Positions 45,476-53,978 of a DNA stretch of 64,000 nt are shown here, one piece after another. Source of the DNA: Candidatus Sulfidibacterium hydrothermale (GTDB lineage: Bacteria > Bacteroidota > Bacteroidia > Bacteroidales > F082); contig NZ_CP083760.1 of the NCBI RefSeq assembly GCF_020149915.1, positions 372,001 to 436,000 of the forward strand, read 5' to 3'. Within the stretch, counting starts at the first letter, position 1. Every line of letters starts with the position of its first letter. The translations under genes and the position numbers were made by a program. The notes under the pieces are model-generated. The model had not been told where the DNA came from and did no database searches. It was given only the letters and a program-made list of their open reading frames with translations.

Positions 45476-45563
45476 TTTCTGCACGGTTACCCTGCTTTTT
45501 TTGCAGCCCGTTCATTAAGGTCGTTGTGTTTTTCATTAGTTTTACAAAAAAATCAGCGAAAGC

Positions 45564-46535
45564 ATGAAAGGCATCCAAACCGGTAAAAAGCGATTCGTTT
45601 TTGCGCTTATTATTTTATTATTCCTGCTTTTTTTCTATCCGTTTAGCGGGCCGCAACCAGTTCGTTATGTAGACCGTGCCACCGGACAGGTTAAAACCGA
45701 GCAGATAGAAGCCGGGGGCTGGCTTTTCTGGCTGTACAACAATCCGGTGGGAGAACTTTCGCTACAGGCGCTCATCAAACGTAAATGGGCTTCGGAATGG
45801 TATGGAAAACGTATGGACAAACCGGAATCGGTCAGTAAAATTGCGCCGTTTATCCGGAAGTACCACATCAACATGAATGATTTCCAAAAGAAAAAATATA
45901 CTTCATTTAACGATTTCTTTATCCGTAAGCTCAGACCCGGTGCCCGGAAAATCGATACGAACAGGAACGTGGTCATTTCTCCCGGTGATGGAAAAATACT
46001 GGCTTATGATAACATTGGCCGACAAGATTTTATCGTTAAAGGATACCGGTTCAATTTGCGTAGTTTTTTAAAAAACGATTCGCTGGCCCGGGTTTATTCC
46101 GGCGGAAGTTTACTTTTATTGCGGTTGTGTCCGTATGATTATCACCGGTTTCATTATCCTGTAAGCGGACACCTTTCGCCGATAGTAAAAATCAAGGGCG
46201 ATTATTACTCGGTAAATCCGATTGCTCTGCGGCAAGATATCCGCATCTTTTGCGAAAACAAAAGAGAATACCAGATCATCACGTCAAAAAATTTTGGTCC
46301 GGTGCTTATGGCTGAAATCGGGGCAACATTCGTCGGCAGTATTGTGATTACACACAAAAGCGATACAGCTGTAAAAGGACAGGAAGCCGGTTACTTTAAA
46401 TTTGGCGGGTCGTCGGTTATTTTGCTTTTCCGCAAAGGTAAAATACAAATAGATAAAGACTTGTTAATCAATACCCGCAGGCATCTCGAAACGGAAGTAA
46501 AAATGGGGGAAGCCGTAGCGAAAAAACGGCTTTAA
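45564..46535 (+). CDS. psd: Phosphatidylserine decarboxylase
   Basis: 323 residues. It has an N-terminal membrane segment (about 10-28), FNDFFIRKLRPGAR, the PYDYHRFHYPVSGHL block and EIGATFVGSIVITH. The self-cleavage motif is GGSS at 281-284, equivalent to the LGST of other members; Ser283 should become the pyruvoyl group. The enzyme converts phosphatidylserine to phosphatidylethanolamine in the inner membrane. The long form with a membrane helix resembles type I enzymes. It ends only 3 bp from the convergent AI-2E transporter gene, with no visible terminator between them. Confidence 0.94.
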   Translation: MKGIQTGKKRFVFALIILLFLLFFYPFSGPQPVRYVDRATGQVKTEQIEAGGWLFWLYNNPVGELSLQALIKRKWASEWYGKRMDKPESVSKIAPFIRKYHINMNDFQKKKYTSFNDFFIRKLRPGARKIDTNRNVVISPGDGKILAYDNIGRQDFIVKGYRFNLRSFLKNDSLARVYSGGSLLLLRLCPYDYHRFHYPVSGHLSPIVKIKGDYYSVNPIALRQDIRIFCENKREYQIITSKNFGPVLMAEIGATFVGSIVITHKSDTAVKGQEAGYFKFGGSSVILLFRKGKIQIDKDLLINTRRHLETEVKMGEAVAKKRL

Positions 46536-46538
46536 AAA

Positions 46539-47612
46539 TCACAATACCGATTTCTTTTTTTCTTCAATCAGCACCAGGGCATCCTCATCGGTACCCAGCA
46601 GAGCCGCCAGCGGACGGGTTGATTCGTTGTATTCCAGCACAATTTTAATGGTCATGGTCAATGGTACGGATAAAAACATGCCCACAATACCCAGTACATA
46701 TCCCCAAACAATTAACGAAAGGAAAACCACCAGCGTGGAAAGGCCCATTCCTTTTCCCATTACCCGTGGTTCTATCATGTAACCGATCATCAGATTAACG
46801 ACAGCAAAAATAATCATGGCCCAAACGGCATGAGCAAATCCTAATTGTATCCAGGCGAACATTACCGCCGGAATAGCAGCAATAATGGAACCGATATTGG
46901 GAATATAATTGAGCAGGAAAGCAATCAGTCCCCACAAAATCGCATATTCCACTCCCAGAATCCATAAAAGAAGACCGACCAGGATTCCGGTAAGCAAACT
47001 GACAAAAGTTTTAATTACAAGGTAGTGACGGACACTTTTTTCGATACGTGTCAGGTTTTCCATTGATTTTTTAGAAGAAGCGGCTCCCAAAGCTTTTGCT
47101 TTCAGCCCGATGCTTTGCATTTCAAGCAGGATGAACAAAACGATGAAAAAAATCAGGGCGGTATTGCTCATTACATTTCCCAGCTGTCCCAGGGTGGAAG
47201 CGGTAAAATCCAGTACTTTGGCCGGATCAAAAAGTTGTGTTAGCCGGTCGGTAGAAAGGTTGATGCCATATTGGCTAAAATCGTTATTGATGGAGGATAA
47301 AATAACACTGAGACGCGTTTCGTATTTGCCAAGATGGGAAGTAAAGCTGCTGACCGAACTTCCCACAATACCGCTTAAGCCGGAAATGATCAAAATAAAC
47401 CCCAATAGAACAATAGTGACGGACAACCAGTGAGGAACTTTTTTCCGGTCGAGCCACGATACCGGATGGACTCCGATAATACTTACAAAAACAGCCAGCA
47501 GAATAAGGGTGATAAACGATTCGGCCATCATCATTCCGGCAATAATAATGAACGATGCCGCCACAAAAAGAGTTACACGAAAAAGACGGTCGCTGATAAA
47601 AATGTGTTTCAT
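46539..47612 (-). CDS. AI-2E family transporter (TqsA/PerM type)
   Basis: 357 residues with about eight hydrophobic segments, the family's usual length and plan. Signatures include LLNYIPNIGSIIAAIPAVMF and YMIEPRVMGKGMGLSTLVVFLSLIVWGYVLGIVGMFLSVPLTM. Members export autoinducer-2 or work as Na+(Li+)/H+ antiporters; sequence alone does not decide. No luxS or other quorum gene lies nearby. Confidence 0.92.
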   Translation of the reverse strand: MKHIFISDRLFRVTLFVAASFIIIAGMMMAESFITLILLAVFVSIIGVHPVSWLDRKKVPHWLSVTIVLLGFILIISGLSGIVGSSVSSFTSHLGKYETRLSVILSSINNDFSQYGINLSTDRLTQLFDPAKVLDFTASTLGQLGNVMSNTALIFFIVLFILLEMQSIGLKAKALGAASSKKSMENLTRIEKSVRHYLVIKTFVSLLTGILVGLLLWILGVEYAILWGLIAFLLNYIPNIGSIIAAIPAVMFAWIQLGFAHAVWAMIIFAVVNLMIGYMIEPRVMGKGMGLSTLVVFLSLIVWGYVLGIVGMFLSVPLTMTIKIVLEYNESTRPLAALLGTDEDALVLIEEKKKSVL

Positions 47613-47756
47613 GGTGGTGGTGTGTTTCTGATGTCAAAAATAACGAATCAACAGCGAATGAAAAAGATTTTCTTCGGCTTGTTTTGAGCAGCAAAATGTT
47701 AATAAAATCGGTTTTGTCTTCGATTTTAAATTTCTGATTTCCCGCTTTAACAGGAC

Positions 47757-49262
47757 CTACCAGTTAAGAAAATGCACTTCAAATCCGGAGGCTTTGTAAG
47801 ATTCTATAACCTGCATGCGAGAAGCTTCGGCCTCCCGGTACGTTTTAAATGCATTGGATGTACGGTGACCGCTATCGGTTTTTCCCCAGTTGGGCACCGC
47901 TTTAATCAACAGGGCATTAAACTTATAATTCAGGTCGTAAGCGCGTTTTTCTTTATGAATGTTACTGATGAAGAGATGATATTTCGGATGATCGCCGCCT
48001 GACGGGTCGCAAAAGCAGGAAGCAAATACATAATAGTAGTACGGACCGTTGGATAAACGGGGAATCGGCTGGATGGTAGTAACTTGTCCGTTTTCCACTT
48101 TCGGATTTTTGTCATTCCGGTAAATCCGGGTGATGAAGTCATAACAAATGGTAATACCGGAAACCAGCAAATCCATATCTCCGTCATGGTCAAAATCGCC
48201 CCAGATGGCTTTTCCTGAACTTACTCCGGGAATTCCGGTAAGGATACGTTTGAAATCGAAGGCCAGTTCGTTTTCATAAACTTCGGTATATGATCTTTCC
48301 ATGGATTCGCCGGTCATCACAATGTCCAGGTCGCCATCGTGGTCATAATCAGCCAAATCGATGGTACATGATTTAAGCGACCGAATGGAAACCGGTACAT
48401 TCATGAAATAATTGTTGAGTTCGTTGGAATAAATGCGACAATCGGGGAATCCGTCTTTATCTTCTCCGCTGATAATAAAATCCAGGTCACTGTCGCCATC
48501 CAGATCACCCCATTGGGCATCGCTGTTTTGCAGCTGAACAAAATGATCTTTTACCGGATAATATTTGTTTTTTATGTTTTGATAAAGTGCTGTAAACGGG
48601 CCGTTTCCATCGTTTCCGGTAATCAGCAGATCCAGATCGCCATCCTGGTCGTAATCTCCCCAACGGGCTACGCCATGATAAACACCGGGAACATTGACCG
48701 GAATTTCGGTAAAAACGCCATTATCGTTACGGTAAATCAAAGTAACTAATTTGTTATCGTACCGTTTTCCGGTTTCCAGAATATCCAAATCGCCGTCATG
48801 GTCATAATCACCCCATTCTATAGAGCCGTCTGTCAGCGGAGTAAAAGCTTGTGGAACGACGGTAAAATGTCCGTGTCCGTCATTTCTGTAAAGTCGCATT
48901 TCCGGCTGTCCCTGGGCATTTAATCCGGTCATGACAATATCCTGATCGCCATCGTGATCGTAATCTGCCACGGCAGCATCTCCCCGGTACAACGCCGGAA
49001 AGGGAGAACGGGAAGCTGCAAACCGGAGATTTTTTCCGTGAACAGTAAGTTGAGAAACAATGACATGTTTGTCATTTACGTAATAATCACCGGCCACAAA
49101 AGCCTGAAGCTGATGATTGTTTTTCACGTCTATCCAGCTCATTACAGGGTCTATTACACCGTGTAAATTACTGCTTACCTGCGTAAAAACCTGGGCAAAA
49201 ACCGGTCCTGTGATCAAAAAAAGAAACAGGAGAAAAAAGTATTTTTTCAACATCAACATCAA
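47757..49262 (-). CDS. Exported FG-GAP/VCBS repeat protein
   Basis: 501 residues with a signal peptide (LKKYFFLLFLFLITGPVFAQ). The body carries about seven repeats of roughly 45 residues with calcium-loop motifs of the DYDHDGDLDI type (for example near residues 100, 150, 200, 250, 310 and 350), which should form a beta-propeller. The last 60 residues lack the repeat and end ASRMQVIESYKASGFEVHFL, a pattern that recalls SPOR-like peptidoglycan-binding ends, though this is weak. No type IX secretion C-terminal domain is evident. Role unknown; such proteins often bind polymers or other cell-surface proteins. Confidence 0.85.
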   Translation of the reverse strand: MMLMLKKYFFLLFLFLITGPVFAQVFTQVSSNLHGVIDPVMSWIDVKNNHQLQAFVAGDYYVNDKHVIVSQLTVHGKNLRFAASRSPFPALYRGDAAVADYDHDGDQDIVMTGLNAQGQPEMRLYRNDGHGHFTVVPQAFTPLTDGSIEWGDYDHDGDLDILETGKRYDNKLVTLIYRNDNGVFTEIPVNVPGVYHGVARWGDYDQDGDLDLLITGNDGNGPFTALYQNIKNKYYPVKDHFVQLQNSDAQWGDLDGDSDLDFIISGEDKDGFPDCRIYSNELNNYFMNVPVSIRSLKSCTIDLADYDHDGDLDIVMTGESMERSYTEVYENELAFDFKRILTGIPGVSSGKAIWGDFDHDGDMDLLVSGITICYDFITRIYRNDKNPKVENGQVTTIQPIPRLSNGPYYYYVFASCFCDPSGGDHPKYHLFISNIHKEKRAYDLNYKFNALLIKAVPNWGKTDSGHRTSNAFKTYREAEASRMQVIESYKASGFEVHFLNW

Positions 49263-49437
49263 AAAACAATTTCAATCAATAAAAGTAAAAATTATTTCCA
49301 CATGCGAAAAGCCGCTTTTTCACTTTTTTCTTCGGCTTTTTCTTTGGGAGGCACGATAAGAAGTCCGAAACACTTGCTCCGTTTTGAAGCGGTTTGTGGG
49401 AATTTTTTATTTTAGTCAACATAAAAGCGGGGTTTTT

Positions 49438-50868
49438 ATGAGGAAAACAATAGGTATTTCTTTGATTCTGTTGCTGTTGATTGCTTCTTGCCAGCATCCG
49501 GTCCGGCAGGAGCAAAAACAGATAAAAACGGAAAAACAGACTCCGGACTTTCTTGATTCAATTTTAGTACACAAAAAATTAACCGCGTTAACCGATTACA
49601 GTGCCAACACGTATTTTATTTATCGCGGTGAACGCATGGGTTATCAGTATGAACTTTTAAAAGCTTTTGCGAAATATCTGGGGGTATCACTCGACTTGCG
49701 TATCGAAGCTAACCTGGACAGCAGTTTTAAAAAGCTGGAAGAAGGAAAAGCCGATGTGCTGGCGATGGGACTGACGGTAACGCAAAACCGGTTAAAGTTT
49801 TTGCGTTTTACGCGCCCGTTGTTTTATACCCGCGAAGTGCTGGTGCAGCGTAAACCGGATAATTATCAGAAAATGGCTACTGCCGATGAAATTAATTCTC
49901 ATCTGATCCGTAACCGGATTGATTTGGGAGGCCTGACGATTCATATCCGGAAAGGTTCGGTGTATTATCAGCAACTCCGAAGTTTACAAAACAGTATTGG
50001 CGACACTATTCATATTATTCAGGATACGCTCAGCTCGGAAATGCTTATTCGTGAAGTAGCGGAACATAAAATCGATTATACCATTGCCGATGAGTTTGTT
50101 GCCCGTAATGCGGCCAGGGTTTACCCGAATATTGATGTGAAAACGCCGGTAAGTTTTGAACAAAAAATCGCCTGGGCTGTCCGTAAAGACCAAAAACATT
50201 TGGCTGATACGCTGGATGCCTGGCTTATGAAGTTTAACAAAACACTGGAAGCCCGTCTTTTGTACAACAAGTACTTTAAGAATATGCGGGTTCGCCGTTT
50301 GGTGAAAAGTAAATATTTTTCATATACCGGCGGAAAACTGTCGCCGTATGACGATTTGATTAAAAAAGCCGCCCGGAAAATTGGCTGGGACTGGCGTTTA
50401 CTGGCATCTATGATTTATCAGGAATCGGAGTTTAAACCGAATGTTACCTCTTGGGTGGGAGCATACGGTTTGATGCAGCTGATGCCGGAAACCATGAAAG
50501 AGTTCGGAGTAACCGAGAATTCCTCTCCCGAAGAGCAGATCAATGCCGGGGTGGAATTGTTAAAATCGTTTGAAAGCCAGCTTCCGGATTCGGTTACCGA
50601 CTCGGTGCAGCGCATTAAATTTACCCTGGCTTCTTACAACGGCGGGCTGGCGCATATTTTAGATGCCCGGCGGCTGGCCCGTAAGTATGGTAAGGATCCA
50701 AATGTATGGGACAATAATGTGGACTTTTTTGTGCTGCATTTGTCGGAAAAGAAATATTATCACGATCCAGTGGTGCGCAACGGTTATATGCGGGGTTGGG
50801 AAACGTATGAATTTGTAAAACAGATTTTTGACCGCTATAAAAGCTATAAGTTACTGATTGATAAATAA
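49438..50868 (+). CDS. mltF: Membrane-bound lytic murein transglycosylase F-like lipoprotein
   Basis: 476 residues from the ATG at 49438, where a lipoprotein signal starts (ISLILLLLIASC). An in-frame ATG at 49384 would put 18 residues before the signal and is unlikely. Residues about 45-270 form a type 3 solute-binding domain (LTALTDYSANTYFIYRGERM, GKADVLAMGLTVTQNRLKFL). Residues about 305-450 are an SLT domain with the catalytic Glu329 in IYQESEFKPN and GAYGLMQLMPETM. MltF cuts peptidoglycan glycan strands with formation of 1,6-anhydromuramic acid. A terminator follows. Confidence 0.93.
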   Translation: MRKTIGISLILLLLIASCQHPVRQEQKQIKTEKQTPDFLDSILVHKKLTALTDYSANTYFIYRGERMGYQYELLKAFAKYLGVSLDLRIEANLDSSFKKLEEGKADVLAMGLTVTQNRLKFLRFTRPLFYTREVLVQRKPDNYQKMATADEINSHLIRNRIDLGGLTIHIRKGSVYYQQLRSLQNSIGDTIHIIQDTLSSEMLIREVAEHKIDYTIADEFVARNAARVYPNIDVKTPVSFEQKIAWAVRKDQKHLADTLDAWLMKFNKTLEARLLYNKYFKNMRVRRLVKSKYFSYTGGKLSPYDDLIKKAARKIGWDWRLLASMIYQESEFKPNVTSWVGAYGLMQLMPETMKEFGVTENSSPEEQINAGVELLKSFESQLPDSVTDSVQRIKFTLASYNGGLAHILDARRLARKYGKDPNVWDNNVDFFVLHLSEKKYYHDPVVRNGYMRGWETYEFVKQIFDRYKSYKLLIDK

Positions 50869-50888
50869 TCTACAAAAAGTAAGGAAAT

Positions 50889-50919
50889 AAAAAAAGCCGC
50901 TTTTTGAGCGGCTTTTTTT
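50889..50919. terminator. Bidirectional rho-independent terminator
   Basis: AGCCGCT (50895-50901) pairs with AGCGGCT (50907-50913), extended by A-runs and T-runs, between the convergent transglycosylase and flavodoxin genes. Confidence 0.88.
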
Positions 50920-50935
50920 GATACGTGTATTTTTA

Positions 50936-51460
50936 TTATTCTTCCATCTCTTTTTTCAGTTGGGCAACCCACTTTTTGGCTCGCTCTTCTGTTTTTTCCG
51001 GCTCATTGTCTTCGTCCAGTGCCAGTCCGTAAAAGTAATCGCCTTCAACGCCTTCAGAATCGGTAAAACGGTAACCTTCTGTAGGCCAGCGACCGATTAC
51101 CCGGGCATTGGTTTTACTGATTTCTTCATGGAAAAATCCGAGTCCGTCCACAAAATGGGCCGGGTACAAAACCTGATCTCCCAGGCCAAAAGCAGCAAAA
51201 GTGATGTGTGATAAGTCTTTGTGTTGAATATTCCTGAAAAAGTTATTCCAAAGATTGTCGTTGGAAGTGTCTTCCCAGTTCTCGGCACCTACCGTAGAAC
51301 CGCCTAAAATAACCAGACTGTACTGGTCCAGATCTTCCGGATTAAATTCATCCAAAGGCATAAAATCTGTCGTTTGCGGGTCCAGTTGCCGGTAAATAAT
51401 TTTTGCGGCATTTTCTACGTTTCCGCCTTTTCCCCAATATAATAATGCTGTTTTTTTCAT
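50936..51460 (-). CDS. Flavodoxin
   Basis: 174 residues. The start ALLYWGKGGNVENAAKIIY is the FMN phosphate-binding loop region (G-x-G-N-x-x-x-A pattern), LVILGGSTVGAENWEDTSND corresponds to the second FMN-binding loop, and FAAFGLGDQVLYPAHFVDGL is the long-chain flavodoxin segment. It carries single electrons in the cytoplasm in place of ferredoxin. The charged C-terminal helix is normal. A TAATTTTA element on the minus strand about 30 bp upstream resembles a -7 box with one mismatch. Confidence 0.92.
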   Translation of the reverse strand: MKKTALLYWGKGGNVENAAKIIYRQLDPQTTDFMPLDEFNPEDLDQYSLVILGGSTVGAENWEDTSNDNLWNNFFRNIQHKDLSHITFAAFGLGDQVLYPAHFVDGLGFFHEEISKTNARVIGRWPTEGYRFTDSEGVEGDYFYGLALDEDNEPEKTEERAKKWVAQLKKEMEE

Positions 51461-51539
51461 GTGCTGTGTCCATTAAAATTTCCGTAAAATTACTACTTTT
51501 TTAGTTACCCGTTTCTGGAAGCGTTGTGTACAGCCTCTT

Positions 51540-51569
51540 TTGGTGGCTTAGGTGAAAAGTGTAAATTTG
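51540..51569 (+). promoter_or_regulatory. Bacteroidota-type promoter for the hydroxyacyl-CoA dehydrogenase
   Basis: TTG at 51540-51542 and TAAATTTG at 51562-51569 with a 19-base spacer fit the -33/-7 consensus. It places the transcription start near 51576, which supports the ATG at 51597 over the in-frame ATG at 51552. Confidence 0.65.
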
Positions 51570-51596
51570 CTTTTTTTCAAAACCAAAATCAGAAAA

Positions 51597-52487
51597 ATGA
51601 AGAATATTGCAGTATTAGGGGCCGGTGTTCTCGGTTCACAGGTAGCCTGGCAGGCAGCTTTTCATGGAATGAACGTTTCGGTGTATGACATTTCACCGGA
51701 GGCTTTGCAAAAAGCCCGAGAGAAGCATCGGGAGTTTGCTGTCCTGTTTCAGGAGAAATATCATGTTACGGAAGAAGAAACAAAAAATGCACTAAAGCGG
51801 CTCCGTTATTTTGAAAATCTGGCAGAGGCGGTTCAGGATGCCGATATTACCAGTGAATCGGTGCCGGAAGTGCTGGAGATAAAAAAAGATTTTTACCGGA
51901 AACTGGCCGCTGTGGCTCCGGAAAAAACCATCTTTACGACCAACTCTTCTACCATGATTCCCAGTATGTTTTCGCAGGAAACCGGGCGGCCGGAAAAATT
52001 TCTTGCCATGCATTTCGCCAATCCGGTTTGGGAAGCCAATATTGCCGAAGTAATGGGCCATGCCGGAACTCAAAAAGCTGTTTTTGATGCGGTGGTAGAT
52101 TTTACCCGCGAAATGGGAATGGTTCCGGTTCCGTTGTACAAAGAACAACCCGGATATGTGATTAACAGCTTGCTCTCTCCGTTTTTGTCGGCGGCAGCCA
52201 ATCTTTACTTTAACGGGGTAGCGGATTATAAAACAATTGATAAAACCTGGATGATTAGTACCGGTGCCCGCTCGGGGCCGTTTGGTATTATGGATTTGGT
52301 CGGTATGCAAACCATGTACAACGTGATGATGCTAAAAGCCAAACAAACCGGAAATCCGGATGCGTTAAAAAGAGCCGAAGCCATTAAAACGCAGTTTATC
52401 GACAAAGGAAAAATGGGAATTGCCAGTGGCGAAGGTTTTTATCGCTATCCCAATCCGGCGTATAAAGATCCGGATTTTCTCAAATAA
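51597..52487 (+). CDS. 3-hydroxyacyl-CoA dehydrogenase
   Basis: 296 residues from the ATG at 51597, where the Rossmann fold begins at once (KNIAVLGAGVLGSQVAWQAA); the upstream ATG at 51552 lies ahead of the promoter. The catalytic His is in AMHFANPVWEANIAEVMGH, and NSSTMIPSMF and QPGYVINSLLSPFLSAA are typical of the family. The enzyme oxidises L-3-hydroxyacyl-CoA with NAD+, either in fatty acid oxidation or, reversed, in butyryl-CoA formation. The HFANP sequence in place of HFFNP places it somewhat apart from classical FadB/Hbd, so the exact substrate is open. Confidence 0.9.
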   Translation: MKNIAVLGAGVLGSQVAWQAAFHGMNVSVYDISPEALQKAREKHREFAVLFQEKYHVTEEETKNALKRLRYFENLAEAVQDADITSESVPEVLEIKKDFYRKLAAVAPEKTIFTTNSSTMIPSMFSQETGRPEKFLAMHFANPVWEANIAEVMGHAGTQKAVFDAVVDFTREMGMVPVPLYKEQPGYVINSLLSPFLSAAANLYFNGVADYKTIDKTWMISTGARSGPFGIMDLVGMQTMYNVMMLKAKQTGNPDALKRAEAIKTQFIDKGKMGIASGEGFYRYPNPAYKDPDFLK

Positions 52488-52557
52488 AAATAAGGTTTCG
52501 CATGCATTTCTTCCTTATCTTTGAACAGATATAAATACCTAGATTAAAGAATTTTTA

Positions 52558-53289
52558 ATGATGAATCCAGAGATTTTTTATTCCCTTTCTTACGGCCTTT
52601 ATCTTGTTACTGCCCGCTATGCGGAAAAGAAAAATGGTTACGTGGCGAATACGGTTTTTCAGGTTACTGCTGAGCCGGCACAAGTTGCCATCAGTTGCAA
52701 TAAAGACAACCTGACTGCCTCCATGATTGCCGGTAGCGGTTATTTTGGGGTTTCTGTTTTGGCACAAGATGCCTCCAAAACATTGATCGGCCGTTTTGGA
52801 TACCGGAGCGGAAAAGAAATCGATAAGTTCGAAGAAACGGCATTCATTGAAACGCCGGAAAATATTCCGGTTGTTACCGAAGATTGTGTGGCCTGGTTTA
52901 CCTGTAAAGTAGTGCAAACTGTGGATACCGGTTCGCACCTGCTTTTTATCGGAGAGATACTTACCGGCGATGTAATTGATGCACATCAGCAACCGCTTAC
53001 TTATGATTATTACCGGAAAAACCGGCATGGCCGGTCGCCAAAAAATGCCCCGACTTATATCAAGCCGGAAAAGGAAAATGAAGTTGTTGAAATTCAGAAA
53101 GAACAAGCATCAAAAACGGTTGCCGGACAAAAATGGATATGTACGGTATGCGATCACATTTATGATCCTGCCGAAGGTGATCCGGAAGCCGGTGTAGCTC
53201 CGGGTACGCCGTTCGAGTCGTTACCCGATAACTGGGTTTGCCCGGTTTGTGGTGCTGAAAAAGCCGATTTTGAACCGTATCAGGAATAA
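52558..53289 (+). CDS. Flavin reductase-rubredoxin fusion (high-molecular-weight rubredoxin, Hrb-like)
   Basis: 243 residues. Residues 1 to about 155 form a flavin reductase-like FMN-binding split barrel ([34 protein letters not shown]). After a linker, residues about 190-240 are a rubredoxin with the two iron-binding knuckles [12 protein letters not shown] and [13 protein letters not shown]. Such fusions pass electrons from NAD(P)H to rubrerythrin or flavodiiron proteins and protect anaerobes against oxygen, peroxide or nitric oxide. The rubrerythrin gene lies 27 bp downstream and is the likely partner. Confidence 0.92.
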   Translation: MMNPEIFYSLSYGLYLVTARYAEKKNGYVANTVFQVTAEPAQVAISCNKDNLTASMIAGSGYFGVSVLAQDASKTLIGRFGYRSGKEIDKFEETAFIETPENIPVVTEDCVAWFTCKVVQTVDTGSHLLFIGEILTGDVIDAHQQPLTYDYYRKNRHGRSPKNAPTYIKPEKENEVVEIQKEQASKTVAGQKWICTVCDHIYDPAEGDPEAGVAPGTPFESLPDNWVCPVCGAEKADFEPYQE

Positions 53290-53316
53290 TTTTAACTGTT
53301 AAATAATACCCTTATC

Positions 53317-53892
53317 ATGAAATCACTAAAAGGAAGTAAAACCGAGCAGAATTTGCTGAAAGCGTTTGCCGGAGAATCACAGGCGCGAATGCGTTATAAC
53401 TATTTTGCCAAACAGGCTAAAAAAGAAGGACTGGAACAGATTGCTGCTATTTTTGAAGAGACAGCCATCAACGAAAAAGCCCATGCCAAACGCTTTTTTA
53501 AATTTCTGGAAGGTGGGATGGTGGAGATTACCGCTGCTTATCCGGCCGGTGTAATTGGTACAACCCTTCAGAATTTAAAAGCAGCTGCCGAAGGAGAAAA
53601 CGAAGAATGGACAGAACTTTATCCTGAGTTTGCCCGCGTTGCCGAAGAAGAAGGATTTAAAGAAGTAGCTACGGCTTTTCGTATGATTGCCAGGGTAGAA
53701 AAAGCCCATGAAACCCGTTATTCCAAACTGTACAAAAATCTGGAAGAAGGTCGTGTTTTTGAAAAAGACGGTGTTGTTGTTTGGAAGTGCCGGAATTGCG
53801 GTTACCTGCACGAAGGCAAAAAAGCACCCAATAAATGTCCGGCTTGTCAGCACCCGCAGTCCTATTTTGAAGTGGAAACGTTTAATTACTAA
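53317..53892 (+). CDS. Rubrerythrin
   Basis: 191 residues. The N-terminal four-helix diiron domain shows LLKAFAGESQARMRYNYFAKQA, EETAINEKAHAKRFFKF and ARVEKAHETRYSKL, which supply the Glu and His ligands. The C-terminal rubredoxin-like domain has WKCRNCGYLHEG and NKCPACQHPQSYF. It reduces hydrogen peroxide to water in anaerobes and microaerophiles. It follows the flavin reductase-rubredoxin gene by 27 bp, and a strong hairpin terminator lies 30 bp downstream. Confidence 0.96.
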   Translation: MKSLKGSKTEQNLLKAFAGESQARMRYNYFAKQAKKEGLEQIAAIFEETAINEKAHAKRFFKFLEGGMVEITAAYPAGVIGTTLQNLKAAAEGENEEWTELYPEFARVAEEEGFKEVATAFRMIARVEKAHETRYSKLYKNLEEGRVFEKDGVVVWKCRNCGYLHEGKKAPNKCPACQHPQSYFEVETFNY

Positions 53893-53921
53893 ACAAAGCC
53901 GTTTTTGTATTTTCTAATCGG

Positions 53922-53951
53922 TTGCGCCACAGCTTTATCGCTGTGGCGCAA
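53922..53951. terminator. Stem-loop terminator after rubrerythrin
   Basis: TTGCGCCACAG (53922-53932) pairs perfectly with CTGTGGCGCAA (53941-53951) around an 8-base loop. It sits between convergent genes. The T run after the stem is weak, so its strength is uncertain. Confidence 0.7.
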
Positions 53952-53978
53952 TGGTTTTATAAGGAAAAATTTTCTTTA

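Noticed and set aside
49307-49340. AAAAGCCG/CGGCTTTT hairpin between divergent genes
   Set aside because: It looks like a terminator, but it sits upstream of both genes and no transcript that would end there is evident; the 18-base loop is long. Not strong enough to call.
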